64,000 bases of DNA. Source: Photorhabdus akhurstii (GTDB lineage: Bacteria > Pseudomonadota > Gammaproteobacteria > Enterobacterales > Enterobacteriaceae). Positions 26,026-34,444 of this stretch are shown in pieces (position 1 is the first letter of the stretch; the number at the start of each line of letters is the position of its first letter). The stretch covers positions 146,356 through 210,355 of the forward strand of contig NZ_RCWE01000005.1 in the NCBI RefSeq assembly GCF_018448925.1, given 5' to 3'. The notes below the pieces were generated by a model. That model did not search any database. It was not told the DNA's origin and saw only the letters and a program-made list of their open reading frames with translations. The position numbers and the translations under genes are program-made.

Positions 26026-26400
26026 CCGCCAACATTCTGTCGCGCAACTCTGCCGTGCGAACCGGATCAAGCTGATTGTTAAACAATGCCCTGATTCCAG
26101 CGGGTTTGGCATCAAACCGACATTCCGCGATGCCCTTCTAAGTGTCAAGTTGTTATTTGCCTGGCGTGAATTTGACCGCTAAAAGTTCACCACAATCATT
26201 GATGACTAAATGAAGTTTAAAACCAGACTGTGCTGGTTTTTCCCCGACGAGCTACGCCAACAAAGACGCTATTTCGGGGGATGCGCAGGTTATGGCATAC
26301 TGCTATTTTGGTGGAATCAATAAACGCCATACTGTCTGTTGGCATTTGCTGAATTCGAATATACTCAAATATGCTCCAGGAGGCCAAGCAGAGGATAAAT
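26026..26400 (-). pseudogene. IS982-family transposase remnant
   Basis: Read leftwards: DSMAFIDSTKIAVCHNLRIP, RRGKTSTVWF, then after a lost segment FKLHLVINDCGELLAVKFTP. These are the conserved catalytic-domain blocks of IS982 transposases. Later pieces (NQLDPVRTAELRDRMLAV) are separated by further frame changes. The N-terminal half is missing. A dead insertion sequence at the left of the oxygenase gene. Confidence 0.75.
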
Positions 26401-26546
26401 CGAAATAGGTACAGAGATAGATCTGGATATGAGACTGTTGGAAAATTTGAATCATGAATACTTCAAACATGATTTCTGCGTATATTGCTAATTATATTGC
26501 TAATAAAGTAGCGAATCCTTGAAATTACCAAATAGGGTATCACAAG

Positions 26547-27494
26547 ATGAAGATTCAACAAGTACCAGTCATAGAGTATAAGGATATTTCTACTGGCCAT
26601 TTTGAAGTCAGCCAGTTTATTAGAATTTTGAAAAAGTTCGGACATATTCACATCACCAATATTACTGATCCAGCTTTTGTCATTGGGTCCGTACATCTAA
26701 AGCGTGTTGCTCAGCAACTATTTGATCTGCCAGACGAAATTAAAATGCAGTTTTATATTGGTAACTCTGACGGTCATCGAGGATACGTTCCGGTTACTGA
26801 GAAAGGACAATATGCAGATGAAAAGGATCGAGTGTACGAGGCGTTTGATATTGGCCCCGCAGGTGGTGCGCCTGAATGGATTCTGAGCGGAGAAAATCGC
26901 TATCCAAGCCAGGTTTTAAACGCAAGCGAGGTTATCGATAGGTATTTTGATTTTTCGCTTTCACTCGGGCGTTTGATCACTTCTGCGCTCATATCACATT
27001 ACAGCCATCATGAAATCAACATTGTTGATGCAACCTGTAATCCAGCAAGCCAGCTCCGACTGATTCATTATCTTTCGCATGAGCCAGAAGAAATCCAACA
27101 GGCATCCAGCATGGGTGCCCATACAGACTATGAGTTTTTCACTCTTTTATTGCAGGATTCTCCGGGACTGTTCTATAGAATGAATAATAACGAGCCTTGG
27201 CAGGCCGTACCTGCAATGAAAAACTCTCTATTACTAATTGCGGGCGATGTACTGGAAGTACTTTCAAATGGAGAAATTCGCTCACTTATTCACCGGGTGT
27301 TGGCTAATGGTGATGAACGATATAGTTTTGCATTCTTTATGAACCTTAACCCTGATACACATCTAAAACGGCCAGGCGAACCTGATTTTAATATTGGTAA
27401 TCATCTGATTTCACAACTGACTCGGGATTTCCCATATCTTCGCAGCAAAATAAATGCAACTTATAACCCCGTATTTGAGGAGAGAGCCAAGTGA
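26547..27494 (+). CDS. Isopenicillin N synthase-like Fe(II) oxygenase
   Basis: 315 residues of the non-haem iron, mostly 2-oxoglutarate-dependent, oxygenase family. An N-terminal DIOX_N region (residues 1-110, with GYVPVTEKGQ) precedes the double-stranded beta helix. H192 and D194 (GAHTDYEFFTLL) and H249 (SLIHRVL) bind iron; R258-x-S260 (RYSF) is the co-substrate carboxylate site. The ATG at 26547 begins MKIQQVPVIEY and lacks a strong ribosome site. It overlaps a truncated SDR gene by GTGA, so it belonged to a biosynthetic operon whose remainder is lost. The substrate is unknown; relatives act in secondary metabolism and in ethylene-forming or gibberellin-type oxidations. The reading frame is intact between decayed neighbours. 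Confidence 0.85.
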   Translation: MKIQQVPVIEYKDISTGHFEVSQFIRILKKFGHIHITNITDPAFVIGSVHLKRVAQQLFDLPDEIKMQFYIGNSDGHRGYVPVTEKGQYADEKDRVYEAFDIGPAGGAPEWILSGENRYPSQVLNASEVIDRYFDFSLSLGRLITSALISHYSHHEINIVDATCNPASQLRLIHYLSHEPEEIQQASSMGAHTDYEFFTLLLQDSPGLFYRMNNNEPWQAVPAMKNSLLLIAGDVLEVLSNGEIRSLIHRVLANGDERYSFAFFMNLNPDTHLKRPGEPDFNIGNHLISQLTRDFPYLRSKINATYNPVFEERAK

Positions 27495-27580
27495 GGAGAT
27501 TTGAAAGTAAACGAGTGGTTGTAACTGGCGGGGCAAGTGGGATAGGAGAAGCGATCGCAAGGATAACACCATTCAGTTAA
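27491..27580 (+). pseudogene. Short-chain dehydrogenase/reductase, 5' fragment
   Basis: GTG overlapping the oxygenase stop opens MRRFESKRVVVTGGASGIGE, the first strand and TGxxxGIG dinucleotide-binding loop of SDR enzymes. After AIARI the frame runs into unrelated sequence (TPFS, stop). The upstream GGAG supports real translation of the original gene. An insertion-sequence remnant begins at this point, so the gene lost its remaining ~220 codons by insertion or deletion. Confidence 0.75.
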
Positions 27581-27888
27581 GCATGTTTTGAATGAGGTAG
27601 CGAGTTTTCGACATACGGACGGTCCTGCTTTTGGGCCGTTTTTTTTCAGGCAAAATTATACTGCTTAACGCTTTCCCTCAGTGCTCTGAGTTTTTTGGAA
27701 TGGTGCCGGGAGCAGCAATCGCACACCACAAAACTTCATCTTGAATATCTCGTCATGCCTGAATAAAACTGATATGTAGTGGAGATACCCCGGTCCGCCA
27801 CCTGCGCCAACGTCTTGAGCTTCGCCTTCTTTCGCGGGGCATACACCACGTTGTAGGCTAATACTACAGCCGTAAATACCAGAAAAAA
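27581..27888 (-). mobile_element. Probable insertion-sequence remnant
   Basis: Read leftwards, 27866-27745 gives YNVVYAPRKKAKLKTLAQVA, then DRGISTTYQFYSGMTRYSR before TGA. This looks like the C-terminal end of a transposase, but I cannot name the family with confidence. The hairpin-like CGGTCCTGCTTTTGGGCCG with a T tract at 27620-27650 may be the terminal structure. It directly truncates the SDR gene. Confidence 0.4.
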
Positions 27889-27919
27889 GTTAAAAAGAAG
27901 TGATTAAGGATTTTTAAAA

Positions 27920-28249
27920 GTGGATAAAAAACTTGATGTTATATTGATATTAAAAGAGAAAACACCAGAGGAAACGGGTTTTAAATTGATTAACCACATT
28001 AACCGCATTGGCGTTGATTTTAATATCATTAACATACCTATTATCCTATCTGATTTTAAACCTAAAAAAATTAAATACAGGAAAAATAAAAACCCAAGTG
28101 CTAATTTAATGAAAATGGAGGGGGTTAAATACAGGTTGGTAAATGGAAAAAACGATTATATTTACATGAACTATCCAATGAAAACCTTTTTACTACTATG
28201 TTTAATGTATTTATCAGCAATGGTGTTATTCTATTATTTTATATTTTAA
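27920..28249 (+). CDS. Small tail-anchored-like protein of repeat R2
   Basis: 109 residues from a GTG start with AAGGAT eight bases upstream. A soluble N-terminal part (MDKKLDVILILKEKTPEETG.., FNIINIPIILSDFKP) is followed by a basic stretch (KPKKIKYRKNKNPS) and a single C-terminal membrane helix (MKTFLLLCLMYLSAMVLFYYF). No family is recognised. The equivalent in copy A is destroyed. The C-terminal anchor and duplication suggest a mobile or accessory small membrane protein, for example an immunity-type protein, but that is speculation. Confidence 0.5.
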   Translation: MDKKLDVILILKEKTPEETGFKLINHINRIGVDFNIINIPIILSDFKPKKIKYRKNKNPSANLMKMEGVKYRLVNGKNDYIYMNYPMKTFLLLCLMYLSAMVLFYYFIF

Positions 28250-28892
28250 CTAACCTGCTATGGCTATTTAAAAATGCAAATGCATGGATGGTGTAACTTT
28301 AATTGATTTATTAAATAAGTTAATTTTTAATAAAAATGATTAATTGAGTCTAAGTTTATTAACAGAGAGTTGAAAAGAAACCAGCATGTAAAATAATATT
28401 ATTCGAACAGAATGATATGAAAGTATTTTATCACCGTTATTTTGTGAAGCAAACTGTAAAAAACAATGTAATAAAAAAGGGATAAAACGGTTGATCTGGC
28501 AAGATTTAAGTTCTGAAAAAGAGGTGGTTATCCGAAAAAACACAAAGGGGTATCTTTATATCATCAGATTATTTATTGGCTAATTCATGTAAAAAACAAA
28601 TGGTGGTGGTCTATAAAAACTGTTTAAAATTATCTATAAGATAGTGTTAATAAAGATAAAAATCCGGGGTAACCTACGTTAGGTAAACGTAAAGTATGAT
28701 ATTTCATAATGATTAAACTTAGTGAAAAGCAAGTGTTAAAGTTTTATGCTACTTAAAATCAGCGGTTAAAAAAATGACTTTTAATAATGGTTTAAAACCT
28801 GCTCATTATAAAGCCATTAATGGAAACTGAGAAACAAAAACTGGTTTGGTTATATTTATGTTTTCGGGTAAAAAGATAAATGATAATATGAG

Positions 28893-28972
28893 TCCGTTAA
28901 TCCGTTAATCCGTTAATCCGTTAATCCGTTAATCCGTTAATCCGTTAATCCGTTAATCCGTTAATCCGTTAA
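28893..28972 (+). repeat. Minisatellite, 10 perfect copies of an 8-bp unit
   Basis: Ten units of TCCGTTAA, 80 bp, uninterrupted. The equivalent site in repeat copy A has two units. Because the unit is 8 bp it would shift any frame crossing it with each gain or loss. Confidence 0.97.
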
Positions 28973-29100
28973 TCTATTTTTAAAAATGAATCGCTTTAAT
29001 AACGTTTTTAATCGGAGGGTAAAGTTTTTTATAAACCAGTTAAATATTCGATGAAAAAATCAGCATAACAAAATCCCCAGATAAATGATTTAACAGAATA

Positions 29101-29679
29101 ATGTACAGACTCTTAAATACGTCAGTTTAAACTTGCTTTACCCTGTTTTAACCCATTGAATAGCATTTCTTTGCTATGATTTGATTTAAACCGTTTATCT
29201 CTTTTTATGTTTTTAACATGCTAAAATCAGTTTATGTCGTCGTTTTTAAAAACTATTTTCTCGCTCGATTAACGCTTAATTACCTGTTAAACCGTTATAA
29301 TCTTGACAGGTTAATCCGTCGGAGCTTTCACCATCGTTGTATGAATGGTATTAATAACAATATCAATCCAATCTAACGAAATACCATTCTTTTTAAGATC
29401 GCCCTCTGGTTTGTTGGTGGTATCGCTTTTATCTTGCCAATACCCTTATATGTTCCCAATATACGGTAAGTGATTTATTGCTAGTAAATATTTTTAATTG
29501 ATTGTAATTTCAATATGTTATTTTTCCATCAGGACCATACCAGCATCATGTGTACATTAAGTATATCTTTAACTAGCGTGTCCAGTTTTTTGTAGATTGG
29601 CCTGACAAATGACAGGAAAAACTATTAGTATTGGGAAAATGATCACTTTAGTTTGAAAACCGTTTTCAGGGAAATAGAA
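29101..29679. other. Decayed intergenic DNA with a leftward protein fragment
   Basis: About 580 bp without a complete gene. On the minus strand, roughly 29315-29440 reads GYWQDKSDTTNKPEGDLKKN, then GISLDWIDIVINTIHTTMVK and APTD before a stop. This is clearly protein-like but startless, a C-terminal remnant of an unknown gene. The last ~80 bp contain the promoter region of the TauE-like gene. Confidence 0.35.
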
Positions 29680-30432
29680 ATGTTACACGTAATTGCATGG
29701 CCTGATCTGCTTATTTGCATTTTTGTCGTTTTCTTTGCTTATCTGGTTTTTGGTATGGCCGGGTTTGGTTCTGCACTTATTGCTAGCCCCATTCTGGCAT
29801 TTTATATTCCTATAGCGAAAATTGTTCCTATGCTTGCGTTGGTGGATTTGACTGCCGCAGTGATTAATATTACCAGAGAGGGTAAGAAATCAGAGTTTAG
29901 TGAGATCAAGTTAGTTATTCCATTAATGGTTGTCGGTAGCTTGATTGGCGCCGCTATTTTATTGATGGCCCGACCTAATGTTTTAGTTCTGGTGTTGGGG
30001 TTATTTGTTGTTTTCTATTCAATTTATTCGCTATTTTTCAGTAAAACCTACCGTCAATTCCCCGCTAAAGCCGCCATTCCATTTGGGCTAAGTGGCGGTA
30101 TTTTCAGTGCGCTATTTGGTAGTGGGGGTTTCCTTTATGCAATTTATCTGACTGGGCGGATATCTGATAAGGAGGTTTTCAGGGTTACTCAGACGACTTT
30201 AATTGGTTTCAGTACCCTGACGAGAGTGATTATTTTTGTTTTCATGGGTATCTATCTGGACACCTCATTTTTGTTATTGATACTGGTATTTATTCCAGCC
30301 ATGTTGTTGGGGATCTATTTTGGCCGTCAGGTGACACTGAAAATCTCCAGAGAAACATTCTTGAAGTTTATCAATATTATTGTGCTGGCTTCGGGCTTAA
30401 TGCTGATATATCGTTATATATTTACTCTTTAA
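29680..30432 (+). CDS. TauE/SafE-family membrane exporter
   Basis: 250 residues, eight or so hydrophobic helices in two repeats: FGMAGFGSALIASPILAFY and FGLSGGIFSALFGSGGFLYA carry the duplicated G-rich TauE/SafE motif. The family exports sulfite, sulfoacetate and other anions; the substrate here cannot be told. I use the ATG at 29680, seven bases after AGGGA; the upstream in-frame TTG at 29653 lacks a ribosome site. It is the first intact gene after the repeat region. An MFS gene follows 108 bp downstream in the same direction and may be co-transcribed. Confidence 0.85.
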   Translation: MLHVIAWPDLLICIFVVFFAYLVFGMAGFGSALIASPILAFYIPIAKIVPMLALVDLTAAVINITREGKKSEFSEIKLVIPLMVVGSLIGAAILLMARPNVLVLVLGLFVVFYSIYSLFFSKTYRQFPAKAAIPFGLSGGIFSALFGSGGFLYAIYLTGRISDKEVFRVTQTTLIGFSTLTRVIIFVFMGIYLDTSFLLLILVFIPAMLLGIYFGRQVTLKISRETFLKFINIIVLASGLMLIYRYIFTL

Positions 30433-30540
30433 AATAATAACTAATCGGAATTAATATATTCAATATAATATTATTAATTTGTTGTTTTCAGTTCATTTCA
30501 TATTTATTCTTTTTATTTTTGCTGGATAGATATAAATAAA

Positions 30541-31728
30541 ATGAACAGTCGTGACTATAGAAATAATAATTTTTTTGCCATTTTTACTATTACTACGAGT
30601 GTCGCGGTTATTGGCATTGTCATTGGTTTGACGATCCCAATGATAGCGTTACGCTTGAATAGCCAAGGTATCGATGAGTTGTACATTGGTTTAATTTCTG
30701 CGGCTCCGGCGTTGGGGGTTCTTTTGAGTGCTCCGGTAGTCCAGAAAATTGTAGCTCTGGTAGGTAAGAAACACGCCATGATGATTGCAACAGGGGTTTC
30801 TGCTGGCAGTTTGCTCCCACTTTTGGGTTCGTTGCCGATGGAGGTGCTTTTTCCTCTGCGGCTAATGACTGGCGCTGCTAACGGGTTAATGATCTGTCTA
30901 GGTGAAACCTGGATTAATGAACTCTCTGAAGAGAATAAACGAGGCAGGGTATTGGCTGTTTATACGACGGTTTTTACTATCAGTCAGTTGCTTGGCCCTT
31001 CTATCATTGCTTTTTATGGTATTGAAGATAAAGCGCCGATATTGATTTGTACTCTGATCCATATCATCTCCCTGGTACTTTTTGTCATGCTAGATCAGAA
31101 GAAAGGCGATAAATTGCCGCAACACAGTAAGAAATCCAATTTCTCTATTGTTCAATTTGTGAAGGTTGCACCGGCGATCTGTGGTGGTGTGCTGTTTTTC
31201 TCTTTTTTCGACGGGACCATTCTTTCTATGTTACCCATATATGGAATGAGTTGTGGGTATGTCGAAGCCGTAGCTGCACTAATGATAAGTGTTGTTCTTG
31301 CTGGCGATGCATTGATGCAGCTCCCGTTTGGTTGGCTGGCGGATCATATGAATCGTATGCGTTTGTACCAGATTTGTGGTGTAGCAACGCTCGGAGCAAG
31401 TACGTTACTGCCATTTGCTATGGCGCATCACTATCTTGTCTGGCCTCTGTTGATTGCTTTAGGGGCAACTGCGGGGGCTATCTACACCATTGCATTGGTC
31501 CAAATTGGTCAGTATTTTTCAGGAAATGATCTGATAGTGGCTAATGCTGCGGCGGCTATGTTGTGGGGGATTGGCAGTTTGTTTGGGCCGCTGCTTGCCG
31601 GTATAGCGAGTTCAATGACGTCATCAGGTTTACCTGTTCTACTTGTCATCATTGCAGCACTGTTTCTGATTTCAACAATGGATCGGTTCAATCCACAGTG
31701 TGATAAAAGTGAAGTGTTCAGTCGATAG
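30541..31728 (+). CDS. MFS transporter, YcaD-like
   Basis: 395 residues with about 12 membrane helices. GETWINELSEENKRGRVLAV and YTTVFTISQLLGPSI recall the YcaD/YfkF-like subgroup of the major facilitator superfamily. The second half begins after QHSKKSNFSIVQF. The ATG has only a weak ribosome site (TGGATAG). The substrate is unknown. It is convergent with ccdB, with 50 bp between stops, and follows the TauE-like exporter. No truncation or frameshift was seen. Confidence 0.82.
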   Translation: MNSRDYRNNNFFAIFTITTSVAVIGIVIGLTIPMIALRLNSQGIDELYIGLISAAPALGVLLSAPVVQKIVALVGKKHAMMIATGVSAGSLLPLLGSLPMEVLFPLRLMTGAANGLMICLGETWINELSEENKRGRVLAVYTTVFTISQLLGPSIIAFYGIEDKAPILICTLIHIISLVLFVMLDQKKGDKLPQHSKKSNFSIVQFVKVAPAICGGVLFFSFFDGTILSMLPIYGMSCGYVEAVAALMISVVLAGDALMQLPFGWLADHMNRMRLYQICGVATLGASTLLPFAMAHHYLVWPLLIALGATAGAIYTIALVQIGQYFSGNDLIVANAAAAMLWGIGSLFGPLLAGIASSMTSSGLPVLLVIIAALFLISTMDRFNPQCDKSEVFSR

Positions 31729-31778
31729 CTGTACTGGTGTAAAAGCTGGCTGTGAATGGCAGTCAGCACTTATCCAAC

Positions 31779-32093
31779 TTAAATACCGTCAAAGAGGAAA
31801 TCGAGTGCCGCTTTTACCTGATTACGGTATTGCGATGCATCGCAAAATTCAGCACCCAAAGCATGAACAGATATACTGGCTAGTTCGTGAGTCATGACAG
31901 CATATTCTTTATCGTCTATCAGCCTGATAAGGGGGATCATTCGAACAGGGCGACTGCTGCCAGGATATTTTTCAATTGGCAGCAGTGGGATCACAATTCG
32001 GCGGTTTAACTGCCCGATAATGTCACTCGTGACGTCCAGCAACAGGGGATAAACAACAGTTTTCCCAGTATTACGATAAACGGTGAATTGCAT
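31779..32093 (-). CDS. ccdB: CcdB-family toxin
   Basis: 104 residues starting MQFTVYRNTG and containing VYPLLLDVTSDIIGQLNRRI, VIPLLP and MTHELASISVHALG. It ends in the CcdB C-terminal helix (ALDFLFDGI). CcdB poisons DNA gyrase (GyrA); the last three residues W-G-I of F-plasmid CcdB are needed for killing, and here they read D-G-I, so activity should be tested. It lies two bases after the ccdA stop, as in the F plasmid. The pair is chromosomal, between an MFS gene and adeP, and autoregulation by the CcdA-CcdB complex is expected. Confidence 0.9.
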   Translation of the reverse strand: MQFTVYRNTGKTVVYPLLLDVTSDIIGQLNRRIVIPLLPIEKYPGSSRPVRMIPLIRLIDDKEYAVMTHELASISVHALGAEFCDASQYRNQVKAALDFLFDGI

Positions 32094-32095
32094 CG

Positions 32096-32332
32096 CTAAA
32101 ATGTCCTGTATTCATCACTGAAACAACCATGTTCGTCATGGAAACGGTTTAATACCTCCAGAGCTTCCCTATTATCTTCCTGCCATTTCAGCGCCTCGCG
32201 ATGGCGTAATTCGGCATCCAAGGCGGCGGTCAGTGTGGCACTAAAGTTAATACCTGCTTCACGTGCCCGGTTCAGTAAGCCTCGTTCTACAGTCATTGTG
32301 ACGCTCTGTGTGTTGCGTTGTTTTGCTGTCAT
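32096..32332 (-). CDS. ccdA: CcdA-family antitoxin
   Basis: 78 residues. The N-terminal ribbon-helix-helix region (QRNTQSVTMTVERGLLNRA) binds the operator; the C-terminal stretch (KWQEDNREALEVLNRFHDEH then GCFSDEYRTF) is the unstructured toxin-neutralising tail typical of CcdA. Usual length is 72-80. The ATG is preceded by CCGGAGATAAATC, a good ribosome site. It is the first gene of the ccdAB operon. Confidence 0.9.
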   Translation of the reverse strand: MTAKQRNTQSVTMTVERGLLNRAREAGINFSATLTAALDAELRHREALKWQEDNREALEVLNRFHDEHGCFSDEYRTF

Positions 32333-32759
32333 GATTTATCTCCGGTATTGAGTGTGCGTGTAGATTACACGTATATGGACACGAATTGTAGTTCTGAATG
32401 TCGGTTTTTTCGGCTTGTTCAGCGTTACCATTCGTTACTTGTAACGGCTCGCATTTCATTTCGTCCGGCTCACAATAACTGTAAATGAAATTCATTTCAT
32501 GGTGAAACTGTTGGATCTTCCTTGTCGTCTAAGGCTGAAACATTGTAATTAACTATCGTAAAAAGTTTAATCTCCAGAAGTCGTTCTTCTAATGTTTGGT
32601 GAAATAATACTGTTAGCTATTGATTTCGACACTATGATCACTGGATAATCTTTCGCCTTAAATTCTCTCTCTGTTTTCTATTCTGAAAGCCAAACGATTG
32701 CTTTTATGTTTTGTTGAACCGATTGGTGCAATATTCATTAAGTGTTGCGTTATTAAGCA
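32333..32759. other. Intergenic region between ccdAB and adeP promoters
   Basis: About 430 bp between divergent transcription units. No convincing gene. 32446-32495 (CTCGCATTTCATT..AATGAAATTCAT) resembles 25938-26010, hinting at a short dispersed element, but the match is patchy. Confidence 0.35.
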
Positions 32760-32775
32760 AGGTAATCGTTTTCGT
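32760..32775 (+). promoter_or_regulatory. PurR-box-like operator upstream of adeP
   Basis: AGGTAATCGTTTTCGT agrees with the PurR consensus ACGCAAACGTTTTCGT at 13 of 16 positions, with the right half perfect. It lies 49 bases before the adeP start. Purine repression of a purine permease would make sense. Confidence 0.55.
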
Positions 32776-32824
32776 TTGATTAGGAAGCAGAAGAAGTACT
32801 ATGAACATAATGCAGGGGAATGAC

Positions 32825-34171
32825 ATGTCAGGCATTCAGGCACCAGTTAAATGCAAACTGGATAAGTATTTTAAATTGACCGAACGTGGCACAACGGTAC
32901 GCCGTGAAATTCTGGCAGGGATCACAACTTTCTTGGCGATGGTTTATTCAGTCATCGTTGTACCGGGAATGTTAGGGCAGGCAGGGTTTCCCCATACTGC
33001 TGTCTTTATTGCGACTTGTCTGGTTGCCGGTTTTGGTTCTTTGTTAATGGGGTTGTGGGTTAACTTGCCAATGGCAATTGGTTGTGCAATTTCGTTGACT
33101 GCATTTACTGCCTTTAGCTTGGTTTTAGGGCAGCAAATCACTATCCCGGTTGCACTCGGTGCGGTATTTCTGATGGGGTGTTTGTTTACGGTGATTTCTG
33201 TTACCGGTATTCGTTCCTGGATTTTACGCAATATACCAATGGGTATTGCGCATGGTGCAGGGATTGGTATTGGACTGTTTTTGTTACTGATTGCGTCAAA
33301 TGGTGTTGGTCTGGTCATTAAGAATCCACTGGAAGGTCTGCCTGTTGCTCTGGGATCGTTCACCTCTTTTCCGGTTGTGATGACTCTGCTTGGGCTGGCT
33401 GTTATTTTTGGCCTGGAAAAATTGAAAGTTCCCGGTGGTGTGTTGTTAGTGATCGTGGTGATTTCTGTTATTGGGCTGATTTTTGATCCGGCAGTGAAAT
33501 ATCAAGGGTTTTTTAAGGTACCAAGTCTGGGCGATGACGGTCTGTCCTTGATTTTTAGTATGGATATTATCGGGGCTTTGCAGCCAATTGTGTTACCTAG
33601 TGTGTTGGCGTTGGTAATGACTGCGGTGTTTGATGCCACCGGTACCATCCGTGCAGTAGCAGGGCAAGGGAATCTGTTGGATAAAGGCGGGCAGATTATT
33701 AATGGCAGTAAAGCGCTAACTGCCGATTCGGTTAGTAGCATTTTTGCCGGTGCTATCGGTGCTTCCCCGGCTGCGGTATATATCGAATCAGCCGCGGGTA
33801 CCGCAGCCGGTGGTAAAACAGGTTTAACCGCAACAGTTGTCGGTATCCTGTTTCTGTTAATTTTGTTCTTTTCTCCACTTTCCTATCTTGTACCGGCGTA
33901 TGCCACGGCGCCGGCGCTGATGTATGTTGGTTTGCTGATGCTGAGTAATGTCAGAAAGCTGGATTTCGATGATTTTGTTGGGGCGATGTCCGGTATGCTC
34001 TGTGCGGTCTTTATTGTCCTGACCTGCAATATTGTAACCGGTATTATGTTGGGTTTCAGTTCGCTGGTTGTTGGTCGTATCTGTTCCGGTGAATGGCGCA
34101 AATTGAATATCGGTACAGTGGTAATTACGATCGCTTTAGTAGCATTTTATGCTGGTGATTGGGCTATTTGA
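32825..34171 (+). CDS. adeP: Adenine permease (NCS2 family)
   Basis: 448 residues, close to E. coli AdeP/PurP throughout: [55 protein letters not shown] and [15 protein letters not shown]. It is a proton symporter for adenine in the inner membrane with 12-14 helices. I use the ATG at 32825, which has AGGGGA eight bases upstream and fits the E. coli start; the ATG at 32801 would add eight residues. A PurR-like box precedes it and a terminator hairpin follows. It stands alone as a transcription unit. Confidence 0.92.
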   Translation: MSGIQAPVKCKLDKYFKLTERGTTVRREILAGITTFLAMVYSVIVVPGMLGQAGFPHTAVFIATCLVAGFGSLLMGLWVNLPMAIGCAISLTAFTAFSLVLGQQITIPVALGAVFLMGCLFTVISVTGIRSWILRNIPMGIAHGAGIGIGLFLLLIASNGVGLVIKNPLEGLPVALGSFTSFPVVMTLLGLAVIFGLEKLKVPGGVLLVIVVISVIGLIFDPAVKYQGFFKVPSLGDDGLSLIFSMDIIGALQPIVLPSVLALVMTAVFDATGTIRAVAGQGNLLDKGGQIINGSKALTADSVSSIFAGAIGASPAAVYIESAAGTAAGGKTGLTATVVGILFLLILFFSPLSYLVPAYATAPALMYVGLLMLSNVRKLDFDDFVGAMSGMLCAVFIVLTCNIVTGIMLGFSSLVVGRICSGEWRKLNIGTVVITIALVAFYAGDWAI

Positions 34172-34180
34172 TTGATTAAG

Positions 34181-34213
34181 AAGTGCGTAAGCGGTGTTCA
34201 CCCCTGCGCACTT
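34181..34213 (+). terminator. Terminator after adeP
   Basis: AAGTGCG..GGTG and CACC..CGCACTT form a long imperfect stem ten bases after the adeP stop. TTGCCATTTCTT follows. Confidence 0.6.
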
Positions 34214-34444
34214 TGCCATTTCTTGCGATTACTTTTAAATCCTCAATTATTTCCCCCGCTATTTATCTGATTAGTTTACAATATTCTTGCAATTCTTTCG
34301 GATACGGCTCCATGTGTATCTACCTTTTTCGATTGATTCAGTTATTTTAGTCTTAAGATTTATTCTCACTGTTTTTGTGTTAACGGGAAGAAAGAGAGTT
34401 TCAATCTGTATACCAACGGTTCTTAGGTAAATTGTAAGGGCAAC

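Larger units (their letters stand above)
27889..29100 (+). repeat. Degenerate ~1.2 kb repeat R2, copy B
   Basis: Colinear with copy A at 23183-24705, from AAAAAGAAGTGATTAAGGAT to AAATGATTTAACAGAATA. It keeps one intact small gene (27920-28249) and then about 850 bp of non-coding sequence with decayed frames and the expanded 8-bp array. Confidence 0.75.

Noticed and set aside
32259-32495. 78-codon leftward frame overlapping ccdA
   Set aside because: It overlaps the ccdA start in another frame and shows no ribosome site or family features.
32333-32824. Purine riboswitch upstream of adeP
   Set aside because: No conserved three-way junction core was seen; a PurR operator explains regulation better.
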